Positions 48,501-56,368 of a stretch of 64,000 nucleotides of DNA are shown here, in pieces. Made by a program: the position numbers and the translations under genes. The DNA comes from Bacteroidia bacterium (GTDB lineage: Bacteria > Bacteroidota > Bacteroidia > M30B66). Location of the stretch: contig JAGYKL010000001.1 of the NCBI GenBank assembly GCA_018401705.1, forward strand, positions 274,473 to 338,472. Direction: 5' to 3'. The notes under the pieces are model-generated. The model ran no database searches. It was not told the origin of the DNA and saw only the letters and a list, made by a program, of their open reading frames with translations. Numbering within the stretch: position 1 is the first letter of the stretch; every line of letters begins with the position of its first letter.

Positions 48501-51500
48501 CCACATGCAAAAGCACTTGGAAAGTCAGTTGGCTCCGGCAATGCAAGTGTGGTTCCATTTACTGCTGTTGTTCCTGAAGCATAATTTCTATCTGGTGAGC
48601 AGTATTCAAAAACTCTTACGTAGTAAGTTGTAAGTGGATTTAAACCTGTTACAGTTATTGGTCCAGAGCCAGTTCCATTAAACACAACTTGCTGACCACC
48701 ACCATAAACTAAGTTAGCTGCCGGGTTAGAGCCATCAGCTGGTGCTGTGATGGTAGCACTTATATTGATTATAACTACTCTGCCTGCTCCTGCTCCGTTA
48801 GTCCAATTAATATCTAATGTAGATGAACTTGGATTACTAGCCGAAACTGCTGCTGCATTTCCAGGTGCTGTACAAATAAAGACACCGCCTGTAAAGTGAT
48901 TAGTAGCACCTAAGGCATTTAAACCTGTTAAGCTCATTGTGTTTGCCGAAAGCGATCCGCCTTGAGTCCAAGTTGTTCCGTTCCATCTGCCTGAAAACGA
49001 AGACGCTTCAGCGCCAATAATATCAGCTGCTGTGTAAGTTCCAGTGAATGAATAAGTAGGTGTTGTAATTCCTGAAGAGCTTACTTGCCAGTATCTCGAA
49101 ATAGCTGGAGTTGGACTAGGATTGTTAGGGTGAATGATGTCTCTTACCTGAATCCCAGCGTAAGCTGAAGAATAAGAACCTGCAGTAAAGTTTAATGTTG
49201 CCGGACTGTATTGATTTCCATTGGGAGCTGTAATATCTCCGACAGGGAAAGTAAATGATCCGTTTGAGGTATAAACCTTTCTAAACTCTCCCGTTCCATT
49301 ATCAGAGTCGGCTGCAACGAAGGAATTTGCAGAAGCACCTGAAGTTGAAGCAGATGCATTGAGTGTTAGGTTGTTGTTTCCTAAAGCAAGAATTCCGTTT
49401 GTTAGGAAAAGGACATTGTTTATCGTTAATGGCGTTCCCAGTGATGCTGCAACTACACCAGATTGTCTGTCGATGGTTAACGTTCCAAGAATTTGGGAAC
49501 CTGCAGTAAAGTTTAAATTACCAACGCTACCTGTTCCACGTAGCGTGATGTTTGAAGCGTTAGTTCCGGTGAATGAACCAATTCCTGAAATAGTATTGGC
49601 TACGCCTGTTGAGCCAATTGTTAATGTTCTTCCGTTAAGAACCAATCTGTCGCCTGCCGTTCCGAAAGCGATTGCATTTCCTGATGAAGGAGCTGTAACA
49701 CTTAAATCGGTTGATGCTTCCAGTTGAACGATTGTACTTCCTGAAACTGGCTCAAAAACCATGTAATGAAGCACTACCGTTGTTGGTGATGTAATAACTT
49801 GGGTTCCGTTTTTAGTAAAAAATACGGCTCTTGAATTTGCGTTGAAAGTATGTCCGGTAAAGAAAGTAAGGTCACCCCCTATTTTTAAATCTCCACCGGC
49901 ATTATTTGAAAGTGAAAGCCCACCGGTAATATTTACGTTACCTAAAATTCTTACCGGAACATTCATGTCTTCAGCACCAAAATCGAGGTAAAAACCAGAA
50001 CCTGATTCAACTGTAAGGTTAGCTCCTGCTTCCCAAGAAGTGTTGGCACCGCCGTTAGCTCCCGGACTTACATTTGTTGAACCTGAAATTAATACGTTGT
50101 ATGGATAACCTCTAAATCCGGAAACATTAGAAATCCACTCGTTTCCGCGACCGTAATTACCTCCGGCATTGTACTGAAGTGTAGATGCAGCGCCATAAAA
50201 AGGAGCTCCGCCAACCTGAACAAAGCCTCCTGAATTAATTTGAAGAACTCCGTTTAATGTTGTTGATGTACCAAAATTTACCCCGGCATTGTTTAGTCTT
50301 ACTGTGATGTTTGCAGCAAGATTAAGCGCAGGTGATGCTCCACCAAAAGTGAAGGTTTTAGCTCCGTTGATGTTTACAATTCCGCCTGCAAGGCTTGAAT
50401 TAATATTTCGTGTTCCACCGTTTGAAAGGATATTACCTCCTGCATTGTTAAAGTTAAGTGCGCGACCGTTGATATCGAATGTACCAGCATTTAAAATCTG
50501 AAGTACGTCACCAGCAGTTGTGTTTATAGTAACATCTGTTCCATTAAGTTGAACAGAACCTGAAGGTTTGTTGATTAACAAATAATCAAAGAATACGTTG
50601 GTTGCTGCAGCAGTAATGGTTTGAACTGCCGAACTCTGCACAAACTGAAATGCTCTGTTATTATTGATAAGTGTACCATTTTGGACGAAGTTTCCTCCAA
50701 TAAAGAAATCTCCGGCACCTCCATTTAAAGTAAAAGTGGTTGAAGGATTTACTGTTAAATTACCCGGAATTCCTCTTCCACCCGCCAGGGTGATATTTGT
50801 ACCGGCTAAGCTTAAAATAACATTTCCAGGTACTCCTAAACCTACGGTTGGAGTTGTATTTCCTCCGCCGGTCCACTCGTTAAACGTGCCATAAGCTGAA
50901 CCAATATTGTAAATCAAGGTTGAGCCAGCACCACTGTAAGTAGGACTTTGATTAAAGAAACCACCTGCATTTATTTGACAAGTTCCCGACAGGGTTAAAA
51001 CAGAGCCAGCGTTAAGAGTAACACCTGCGGCTGTTGCAAATGTACCCGGAACTGTTCTATTTGTTGAATTCATGGTAAGTCCACCCTGAAGCACATTTAC
51101 ATCGAAGGGACTATTTGCAGACGGCCAGAAAACGTCGCCATTATTTACACCATAAGCTGAAGTATTATTAAAATTCAGAATCCCGGCAGCGCCGTAAGTG
51201 AAGTTATTTCCTGTGGCCCAGCCACCTGCATTTAGCTGAAATGCACCGTTGATTGTTGTAGCGCCGTTATTGGTATAAACTGCAGCTACTGCAAGCGAAG
51301 AACCTACAGCAACAGTTGTAAAAGTTCCTCCATTGCGTGTTATGGCTCCGCCGGATGTTACATTGTGTAGGATGGTAACGTTATCGCTTGCTGTTGGCAC
51401 GATGCCTCCAACCCAGGTTGAACCGGTGAACCAATCACCGTTGGTTGTGGAAGTAATACTTGAAGCTGTTGTTGCTTGCGAAAGCGGATTGCCTGTAGCT

Positions 51501-52396
51501 GTTGAAATATTGTAAGTTCTGTCGGGACTGCAATATTCATAAACCCTGAACCAGTATGTTGTGCTTGAAGCCAGACCTGAAATACTAATTGGACCAGAAC
51601 CTGTTCCGTTGAAAATACATTGTTGACCACCACCGTAAGTTGTATTAGCGGCAGGGTTTGCGCCTGTTGCCGGATCTGTGAAGCTGTTTACTGTGTTCAT
51701 GTAAACTACGCGACCGGCACCGCTGCCATTGGTCCAATCTACGTTCATGCTTGAACCTGTAACGCTGCTAAATGTAAATGCAGAAGCTTGAGTTCCTGGT
51801 GCTGCGCAACCAGTTGATAACGTAAATGAGAAATCATCAATCATCATGCGTTCAATAGAACCTGACCCAGGACCTTTCACTCGAAAAATAAATTGATTGG
51901 CTGCAACTACAGCTGGAGAAGGTAATGTATAAGCTAAAGTTTGCCAGTCTGAATTTGGAGGATTGACTCCTGTTGCAATTGTATTCCATGCACTACCGCC
52001 ATTGGTTGAATATTCGAAGGTGTGATTACAAGCAGGAGAGTTATCCCAACGACGATATTTCATGCCAATTGCAGATATGGTTCCTGCCGTATTGAAGGTG
52101 CCAGTCCATGAGAAGTTGACATTATTTTGCATCCTCCAAGAGTACGTTCCCAAAGCACCAGGAAATCCATTTTGGGCCGCGGTTGTATTTCTAAGCGCCG
52201 GGCCTCCTGTAAAAGTCCAGTTATTAGAAATAAAGGTGTGGTCAGATGCATAAGAGCCTATGGCTGCTGAACCTGCCGTCCAACTGGCAGCATTATCAAA
52301 GTCAATCGTGGTTGTCTGTGCCTTCACATTAGCCGCAGCAAGCAGAATGGCGAGGGTTAAAATGAGTTTCGAAGTGAATTGTAAAAATTGCTTCAT
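42572..52396 (-). CDS. Giant T9SS adhesin, 3274 aa
   Basis: A signal peptide (cleavage near NVKAQ) starts the intact 9.8-kb frame. Residues ~28-195 form a galactose-binding-type domain. An FN3 module (~200-305; GAGRVVYMNTVN, then YWFRVYEYCSPDR) is followed by long repeats of parallel-beta type (LTLNSG / NLTIG-like turns, ~310-1130). A second FN3 of the same kind lies near 1180-1290, then further FN3-like modules, another galactose-binding-type domain (~1390-1520), and a second long beta region. The conserved pre-tail module PLPIELLNFSADYKNE and a C-terminal type A-like tail (LIDAYGRMILSE ... GVYFLRV ... TRKFVW) end it. Expected at ~330 kDa on the cell surface for adhesion or matrix. It is the sister of the frame-broken giant at 18461-24013. 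No catalytic motif recognised. Confidence 0.88.
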   Translation of the reverse strand: MKQFLQFTSKLILTLAILLAAANVKAQTTTIDFDNAASWTAGSAAIGSYASDHTFISNNWTFTGGPALRNTTAAQNGFPGALGTYSWRMQNNVNFSWTGTFNTAGTISAIGMKYRRWDNSPACNHTFEYSTNGGSAWNTIATGVNPPNSDWQTLAYTLPSPAVVAANQFIFRVKGPGSGSIERMMIDDFSFTLSTGCAAPGTQASAFTFSSVTGSSMNVDWTNGSGAGRVVYMNTVNSFTDPATGANPAANTTYGGGQQCIFNGTGSGPISISGLASSTTYWFRVYEYCSPDRTYNISTATGNPLSQATTASSITSTTNGDWFTGSTWVGGIVPTASDNVTILHNVTSGGAITRNGGTFTTVAVGSSLAVAAVYTNNGATTINGAFQLNAGGWATGNNFTYGAAGILNFNNTSAYGVNNGDVFWPSANSPFDVNVLQGGLTMNSTNRTVPGTFATAAGVTLNAGSVLTLSGTCQINAGGFFNQSPTYSGAGSTLIYNIGSAYGTFNEWTGGGNTTPTVGLGVPGNVILSLAGTNITLAGGRGIPGNLTVNPSTTFTLNGGAGDFFIGGNFVQNGTLINNNRAFQFVQSSAVQTITAAATNVFFDYLLINKPSGSVQLNGTDVTINTTAGDVLQILNAGTFDINGRALNFNNAGGNILSNGGTRNINSSLAGGIVNINGAKTFTFGGASPALNLAANITVRLNNAGVNFGTSTTLNGVLQINSGGFVQVGGAPFYGAASTLQYNAGGNYGRGNEWISNVSGFRGYPYNVLISGSTNVSPGANGGANTSWEAGANLTVESGSGFYLDFGAEDMNVPVRILGNVNITGGLSLSNNAGGDLKIGGDLTFFTGHTFNANSRAVFFTKNGTQVITSPTTVVLHYMVFEPVSGSTIVQLEASTDLSVTAPSSGNAIAFGTAGDRLVLNGRTLTIGSTGVANTISGIGSFTGTNASNITLRGTGSVGNLNFTAGSQILGTLTIDRQSGVVAASLGTPLTINNVLFLTNGILALGNNNLTLNASASTSGASANSFVAADSDNGTGEFRKVYTSNGSFTFPVGDITAPNGNQYSPATLNFTAGSYSSAYAGIQVRDIIHPNNPSPTPAISRYWQVSSSGITTPTYSFTGTYTAADIIGAEASSFSGRWNGTTWTQGGSLSANTMSLTGLNALGATNHFTGGVFICTAPGNAAAVSASNPSSSTLDINWTNGAGAGRVVIINISATITAPADGSNPAANLVYGGGQQVVFNGTGSGPITVTGLNPLTTYYVRVFEYCSPDRNYASGTTAVNGTTLALPEPTDFPSAFACGVTTTTTIPLSWTDASAGQAPTGYLIKWSSGGYGSIAAPSDLVAEANGAGVQNVAQGTGAFTVTGLTANTTYYFKIWSYTNSGANINYKLGSEPQTTCATIPAPWEDFETGTKGAYAIATVTCTAGDWILDDVILGSLANDRKNGTTSARVRNTGKVEMDFDITVGGIEQFTVLHAAYGTDGNSDWILEASTNGGGSWTQFGGTITTSSTTLTAQSFTLSLPAPVRIRIVKTSGGGNRVNFDDMSYTVYAGCTAPAGQVAGLNSSNPTSDGIDLGWTPGGGSDGTLVTVRPNAAGLVAPISGNAYAANTDYGFAAQLNTDNRAMFRNSGSSVSGLTGLNPETQYTATAYSYASVGECYNLPGPSSHTFWTLSNEPAGHSASFTATAVAYNQIDLAFNAANLIANADGYIILRRTGAAPTGLPADASSYTVGATIGDATVAAIITSSAATSASITGLSATTQYYFTLIPFNWNGSQPLTYNYRTAATIPGANATTLVEPATLSDIINDGTYSYSSNIDYTTYQSALITNTGSGAGGSIGVWRFTIRDGGGVNDLDGLPTILESITFSSVVGIDGIRTAALFDGNSLVSNASTVNAGAGTIAFSGLSYSCPHNSTRNLTLRVTFNLSPIVDNQQMQFTILNADVAAAAFSTSSLFTNFTAISSSVAGNNNSIQVTGTELAFFTQPISFVQSSNMPAVTVGSVDANGNQDLDFTGTVDITSSGTLSSSPQIATATGPSGLAVFNTINHTAVGGPLNLTATSPGQTTGISNPFNISNIAPGSYRTTSSGSWGTTNTATWEQFSGSWAVSAPPATNTSDVVYIRHTINTVGSFGNSVIMIVENGGYITNASSSTCASLTIQNGGTFQVNANLSIASGGDLNVEDGGNLIINFAFGNPSTSIWNGTENFAPESNLIIYHFDNNDFLFNFAAAALSTSTYSGFSAYFGNVIFDLASGASTMATWTIAEAVGSIANLTHNDMIFRSIDVGQTLRLSTFGALTATIGGDFIIESGFPSLGTIQLKTGGSLVLTVNGDANLNSGVFRVMAGSQAGSYSYMNILGNLNILGDANFDFNSTVTSNSVETQVNLKGDLTVTSGAQFRSTNGNGTNRGFFNFNGVGDGLTPATTQTIDCASSLTNRYTNLTYEVLDGAYVRIINQNLELNTQSAVIVAQNGVFDFGFNGTTALRVVEVAGGATNTSFNLNPFGRIKITHPNGIDAGTANEGNVVTDTRAFSVSGIYHYVGLAPNQRIGDGVPTASSNKEIVVELDALTTNLLFEGYNGSLYTSTGNIGLSNTGNGLRIIQGTVVGTNAADFFGSGKITMTGGLYRIQTNTGTVPLLSDYGSYSLTGGTIELNAAGNQVLAGAVPSYYNLSVTGANTYLTDAKTITSNIVVENNVSITGTAVFDLENKGMTGNAGLTMDNGRLRMAKLNTSLPELSAVSTPYNLTGGIIEWYGTNNTQQQLIRGGISYANIEINALLSNYSAPATAGNVDAAASFDITGTLTVNSPAVLRLDAFDNISGTGNFTLTAGSGFLYGSADGLNLTGTTTSDGNIRISGTRTFPSTASYGFVGASDMTTGDALPTAFGNLYLLKTTSTAKVILEYSIEVNANLTLNSGLVDLNGNNLLIGNPSTNGNITGGSTSSYVISWLSNAPNGLLRRYTNSFGSYFFPIGDENYYSPVTVNLTGASATLNPYLDASVAAIPHPNIGTATTYLNRYWTVEPTGITDPTYNVDLSYDAVDVVGVESTLYPFKWNAGGWIGAGGSPAVGAIMGTGSVNTGAKTLNWSGLTTFSEFTGLGDGSPLPIELLNFSADYKNEVVNLSWTTASEINNDYFVVEKSINLVDIEVLEKVSGAGNSNSILSYSQIDLKPFKGINYYRLSQYDFNGDVSKGDWVAVDASRNSSFNLEYFTANKASKQINFSLNTDNLHLHVELIDAYGRMILSETMSQSSGSIHNLSANELASGVYFLRVYSEDGSITRKFVW

Positions 52397-52716
52397 TTTA
52401 TTTGGGTTCTTAGGGTCAGGTTAGGTAGAAATTTTATATCAATAGCGAGGCAAAAATGAACTAAAAACAGTCTAAAATTAGCTCACAATCAACTGGTTTA
52501 CAGTGATTAAAAGCACAATCATTAGCTTCAATAGTAATTTTACACCCCATAGGAATTTCAAAATCAGACAAAAGTACTTAAAATAAAAATAGCATAAACA
52601 ATGTATTGTTAACATTTAACTGACAAAAGCTTAACAATAAAATGAATTTTATAAGTGTTTAGATTTTTTTGTATTAACGTTAAGAATCAAGTCTCTGATT
52701 CCTTTACTTTGCCTCA
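52397..52716 (-). promoter_or_regulatory. Promoter region between giant adhesin and type B T9SS gene
   Basis: 320 AT-rich bases without a gene. On the minus strand TACTTTTG at 52576-52569 is an exact -7 match and would give the adhesin mRNA a leader of about 165 bases. Just upstream is a perfect 14-bp palindrome (AACAATGTATTGTT, 52597-52610) and a second inverted repeat (ATTGTTAA 52605-52612 with TTAACAAT 52631-52638), placed where a repressor would block the -33 region. The plus-strand gene has only a weak TTTACTTTG. Confidence 0.45.
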
Positions 52717-53694
52717 GTGATATTTAGAGCGAGCCTTCTATTGTTGATGCTTTTTGCTGGTAATGGCAAGGCACAAAGTTTAATTCCAAATGGAAGTTTT
52801 GAGCTTTCTCTTAAACCTGTAGAGTCTAAGTTTTCTGGCAATATTGAGTGGGCTAGTCCTTGGTTTCCTGCCGGAACCGGCAGTCCCGATTTAATTCGCA
52901 ATGGAGAAGTTCCTTTTGGCCACCAAAAGGCGGCGGATGGCAATCAGTTTGCGGGCATTATTTTGTATGATGAAGACAATCCCGAATTTAGAGAATACCT
53001 CGAAGTGAAGTTGAGCAGAGCTATGCAACCTGAGGAGAAGTTTAAACTGAATCTTAAAGTTTCGGCAGCTGAGTCTTCGAGATATTTCACCGATGCCCTA
53101 GGTTTTGCATTCACAAAAGACAGCCTTCTGGCTAAAAACTGGAATGTAATTGAGAGAGAGCCTGAATTGAGAACACGCAAGTTTAAGGCATTGAGCGACA
53201 CCTCAGATTTATGGCAGGAAATTGAGTTGGAATATACTGCAAAAGGTGGAGAACAGTTTTTGATAATTGGCAATTTCAGGCTTGATGCAGCAACAGGGCT
53301 TCAACCAAACAAGAAGAACAGTTATTTTAAAATCAGCTATCTGTATATTGATGACATAAAGCTCATTAGTTTAAACACAAGTGTTGAAGCAGTGCTTAAT
53401 CCTGTTAAAACTGATTTACCCGGAGGGGAAGAGCTGCCTGCATCTATGCTTCATGTGCCAAATGTTGTAACACCAAACGGAGATGGATTTAATGATGTAT
53501 TTTACATAGCCGGCTTGCCAAGGTATACCAAATTGAGTATATTTTCGTCTGAAGGAAAGCTGATTTACAGTACCAACAACTACCGAAATGATTGGGATGG
53601 CAGCGGATTTAAAACTGGCAATTACAGGTATGAATTGAAGCTTCCCGATGGTAATATAATTACCGGTCCTATTGATGTGGTAAAAAGAAAATAA
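52717..53694 (+). CDS. T9SS type B (gliding-motility C-terminal domain) secreted protein
   Basis: 325 residues from GTG 52717 straight into a signal peptide (cleavage near GKAQS). Residues ~20-215 form a single beta-sandwich domain beginning with IPNGSFELSLKP and ending with YLYIDDIKLI, the pattern of OmpA-associated or carbohydrate-binding domains in this phylum. The C-terminal ~85 residues (VPNVVTPNGDGFNDVFYI ... YRNDWDGS ... GNYRYELKLPDG) are the type B sorting domain, exported by T9SS and, in characterised cases, retained with SprB/PorP-SprF systems. Which surface protein it works with is unknown here. It is divergent from the giant adhesin. Confidence 0.85.
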   Translation: MIFRASLLLLMLFAGNGKAQSLIPNGSFELSLKPVESKFSGNIEWASPWFPAGTGSPDLIRNGEVPFGHQKAADGNQFAGIILYDEDNPEFREYLEVKLSRAMQPEEKFKLNLKVSAAESSRYFTDALGFAFTKDSLLAKNWNVIEREPELRTRKFKALSDTSDLWQEIELEYTAKGGEQFLIIGNFRLDAATGLQPNKKNSYFKISYLYIDDIKLISLNTSVEAVLNPVKTDLPGGEELPASMLHVPNVVTPNGDGFNDVFYIAGLPRYTKLSIFSSEGKLIYSTNNYRNDWDGSGFKTGNYRYELKLPDGNIITGPIDVVKRK

Positions 53695-53748
53695 GTTCAC
53701 AATAAGCACAAGGCTTTATTTGTTATTTTGTAATTCAAACTAGATTAA

Positions 53749-54612
53749 ATGACGCTTCCATATTTACGTCAGATTGGCATCATAATTACAATCATCATTT
53801 TTTCTATTGTTCTGGAAAGAACGAGCAGATTTTTGATTGGCAAGTTTCTTAATAAAAACGCAGAGCAGCTTAAGGTTGACAAAACTCGCTATGTCTTTCT
53901 AAAGCATGTTGTAACAGCAACAATTTATTTGCTTGCCATAATTGCTATTATCTACACATTGCCCAAGTTTAGGAGCATAGCTGTTTCGCTGTTTGCTGGA
54001 GCTGGTATTTTTGCTGCTATATTAGGATTTGCTTCTCAAGCTGCGTTTTCAAATATAATAAGCGGAGTTTTTATGGTTATTAGTAAACCATTTAAGGTTG
54101 GAGACCGTGTTGAAATAGGGAAATTATATGTTGGCATTGTTGAAGACATCACCTTAAGGCATACGGTGTTGAAAAACTTTGATAACCAGAGGGTGGTGAT
54201 ACCAAATTCAATAATCAGTGCCGAAACCCTTACAAATGCTCATTTATACGATAATGAAGTAAGGCGAAATATCGATTTTGAAGTAGATTATGCAAGTGAT
54301 ATTGACATGGTTAGGAGAATTATGAAAGAAGAATGTGAGAGTCACCCTCTTAATATTGATTTTAGGACAGAAGAAGATTTGCAGAAAGGCTTTGACAAGG
54401 TGCAGGTTAGGTTAGTTGCATTTGGTCAAAGTTCAATGACATTTAGAGCATATGCTTGGGCAAAAGATGCGGGTGATGCATTTGAAATGCATACTGATTT
54501 GAATATTTCAATTAAGAAAAGGTTCGACAAGGAAGGAATTCAGATTCCATTCCCTCAAAGAGTGATAAGCTATCGACATGAAAGCAGCAAAGGCGGTACT
54601 AAGCAAGCGTAA
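53749..54612 (+). CDS. MscS-family mechanosensitive channel
   Basis: 287 residues. Three membrane helices lie in the first ~120 residues. The pore-lining TM3 has the Gly/Ala-rich stretch AGIFAAILGFASQAAFSNII typical of MscS. The cytoplasmic beta domain follows (FKVGDRVEIGKLYVGIVEDI, then the HTVLKNFDNQRVVIPNS loop) and an alpha/beta C-terminal domain. It opens under membrane tension to release solutes on hypo-osmotic shock. Its end overlaps the start of the CorA gene by 35 bases, so the two are cotranscribed and perhaps translationally coupled. Family assignment is firm. Confidence 0.92.
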   Translation: MTLPYLRQIGIIITIIIFSIVLERTSRFLIGKFLNKNAEQLKVDKTRYVFLKHVVTATIYLLAIIAIIYTLPKFRSIAVSLFAGAGIFAAILGFASQAAFSNIISGVFMVISKPFKVGDRVEIGKLYVGIVEDITLRHTVLKNFDNQRVVIPNSIISAETLTNAHLYDNEVRRNIDFEVDYASDIDMVRRIMKEECESHPLNIDFRTEEDLQKGFDKVQVRLVAFGQSSMTFRAYAWAKDAGDAFEMHTDLNISIKKRFDKEGIQIPFPQRVISYRHESSKGGTKQA

Positions 54613-55663
54613 GAAAAAGAGCAGCAAGAAAGTTGGATTAGCTCCGGGAACGGTTGCCTATGTTGGTGATGCTCGCGATTTTGATGCTGCAATTAATGTT
54701 ATTCTTTATTCTGAAACGAAAGATCAGGAGATTAAAAATGCTTCAGTAAAAGATATCAAGTTTGAAGATCCCGCCGAAGGCGTGAGATGGATAAATATTG
54801 ATGGCATTCACCAGGTATCAGTTATAGAGCAAATAGGGCAAACATTCAGCTTACATAATTTAGTTCTGGAAGACATTGTGCATACTGACCAAAGACCCAA
54901 ACTAGATGAATTTGACAGCTACTTGTATGTGGCAGCGCAGATGGTGACATATGATGCAGATAGTCATCAAATTGTAACAGAACAACTCAGTATCATCCTG
55001 ATTAATAATACACTTATAAGTTTTCAGGAATTACCTGGCGATTTATTTGAAGGAATAAGAGAGCGAATACGCTCGAGTACAGGAAGACTTAGACGATTGG
55101 GAGCAGATTATTTATTGTATGCAATGCTTGATACAATTGTAGATCATTACTTTGCGGTACTCGAAAAAATTGGCGATGACTTAGATGAGATTGAGGTGAA
55201 CTTGTTGAATGAAGCAGCAAACCAGGATATCAACGATTTACATAGCTTAAAGAGAGAATTAATACTTCTGAGAAAGTCTATTTGGCCAATGAGAGAAGTG
55301 ATTGGTTCATTGAGCAAAAGCCAGACATTTCAGAAAAATTTAAGTACAGAAATATACTTGCGCGATGCTTATGATCACTGCATTAGAGCTATAGATACAT
55401 TGGAGCTTTATCGTGAAATGAGCTCAAGTTTAATGGATATGCATTTAAGTTCATTAAGCAATAGGATGAATACTGTGATGAAGACCCTCACGATTATTTC
55501 AACCATATTTATTCCTTTAACATTTATTGCCGGGGTTTACGGAATGAATTTTAGAAATATGCCTGAATTTGATTTCAAGTATTCATACGCAATCGTATGG
55601 ATTGTGATGATTTTGATAACGCTGATGATGGTGCGATATTTTCGTAAAAAAGGTTGGTTTTGA
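54578..55663 (+). CDS. corA: CorA-type magnesium/cobalt transporter
   Basis: 361 residues. A basic N-terminal tail overlaps the MscS gene. A cytoplasmic alpha/beta domain (~25-165) is followed by the long stalk helix (~170-290). Two C-terminal membrane helices follow, with the signature YGMNF between them (GMN near residue 323) and a positively charged tail. It forms a pentameric Mg2+ channel-transporter. Later ATGs in frame are possible starts, but the long form keeps the typical length. The MscS-CorA pair fits osmotic and ionic balance. Assignment firm for the family. Confidence 0.92.
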   Translation: MKAAKAVLSKRKKKSSKKVGLAPGTVAYVGDARDFDAAINVILYSETKDQEIKNASVKDIKFEDPAEGVRWINIDGIHQVSVIEQIGQTFSLHNLVLEDIVHTDQRPKLDEFDSYLYVAAQMVTYDADSHQIVTEQLSIILINNTLISFQELPGDLFEGIRERIRSSTGRLRRLGADYLLYAMLDTIVDHYFAVLEKIGDDLDEIEVNLLNEAANQDINDLHSLKRELILLRKSIWPMREVIGSLSKSQTFQKNLSTEIYLRDAYDHCIRAIDTLELYREMSSSLMDMHLSSLSNRMNTVMKTLTIISTIFIPLTFIAGVYGMNFRNMPEFDFKYSYAIVWIVMILITLMMVRYFRKKGWF

Positions 55664-55671
55664 TTGAAGAA

Positions 55672-55845
55672 TTAATTCTTCTTTGTTGGCCTTGCTATTA
55701 TAAAAGCCAAAATTATAACTGAAGCAATTGCCCCGATATATGCCTTTGCATTTTGGTCGAAAGAAGGATTTTCGAAATCAAAAAGCGTTATAGAAATAAC
55801 TAATAAAATAAGGGGAAGAGCTAGAATCGGTTGAATTTTTTTCAT
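55672..55845 (-). CDS. 57-residue membrane protein
   Basis: Starts MKKIQPILALPLILLVISIT; the first hydrophobic helix is followed by a short acidic loop (FENPSFDQNAK) and a second helix (IGAIASVIILAFIIARP), ending in Lys-rich KKN. Complete start and stop, convergent to the CorA gene, 34 bp downstream of the TonB-C protein gene on the same strand. A small two-helix membrane protein; function unknown. Confidence 0.6.
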   Translation of the reverse strand: MKKIQPILALPLILLVISITLFDFENPSFDQNAKAYIGAIASVIILAFIIARPTKKN

Positions 55846-55879
55846 GCTTTAGTTTTAATTTGGAAACTAAATTTAATGA

Positions 55880-56296
55880 TTATTCCTTAAAAAAGGGCAT
55901 GCTTAAATTCACTTCATACTCTACTGGTTTATCGCTTAATGTTGCAGGAGTCCAGGCAGGCATGATTTCTACTAGTCTAATTGCCTCTTTAACAAGTTGG
56001 GGTTGACCAGCAACTCCATTAACAATTCTGATAGTGCCTGCTTTTCCTTTTTTATCAATTATGAATTTAACCAACACATAAGCTTTCTGCTCAGTATAAT
56101 TTTTGGTTAAAAATACTTTACAGCTATCATTAAAAAACTTGAACATTAAATCTGAACCTCCCGGAAATAATGCAGGAACATCATATTTTTTTACTTGAGG
56201 AGAAACAGGTAAAGGATTATAATTTTCTGATTGGGCAGAACTGTTTGTGCTGAGTGCAATAAATGAAAGCAGAAAAATAATTGATATGTATTTCAT
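55880..56296 (-). CDS. Secreted TonB C-terminal-domain protein
   Basis: 138 residues with a signal peptide (cleavage near NSSAQ) and no transmembrane anchor. The body is a TonB_C fold: AYVLVKFIIDKKGKAGTIRI, then NGVAGQPQLVKEAIRLVE, ending PAWTPATLSDKPVEYEVNLS. In this phylum such domains are often found outside true TonB, in periplasmic proteins that touch outer-membrane or cell-wall partners. No TonB-dependent receptor gene is near it. Function unknown. Confidence 0.8.
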   Translation of the reverse strand: MKYISIIFLLSFIALSTNSSAQSENYNPLPVSPQVKKYDVPALFPGGSDLMFKFFNDSCKVFLTKNYTEQKAYVLVKFIIDKKGKAGTIRIVNGVAGQPQLVKEAIRLVEIMPAWTPATLSDKPVEYEVNLSMPFFKE

Positions 56297-56341
56297 TATC
56301 GTAAATTGAATACCTGAAAAAATATCTGCTACAAAAAAAAT

Positions 56342-56368
56342 TAAAAAAGCCTTAATCAGGCTTTTTTA
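56342..56368 (-). terminator. Terminator of the cold-shock gene, overlapping its last codons
   Basis: On the minus strand AAAAAAGCCTGATTAAGGCTTTTTT: the stem begins in the final Lys-Lys-Ala codons and contains the TGA stop (56358-56356); a T run follows. Confidence 0.85.

Noticed and set aside
44000-52300. Plus-strand ORFs opposite the giant adhesin gene
   Set aside because: They are Pro/Val-rich mirror readings of Gly/Asn/Thr-rich repeats on the minus strand, without starts or family motifs.
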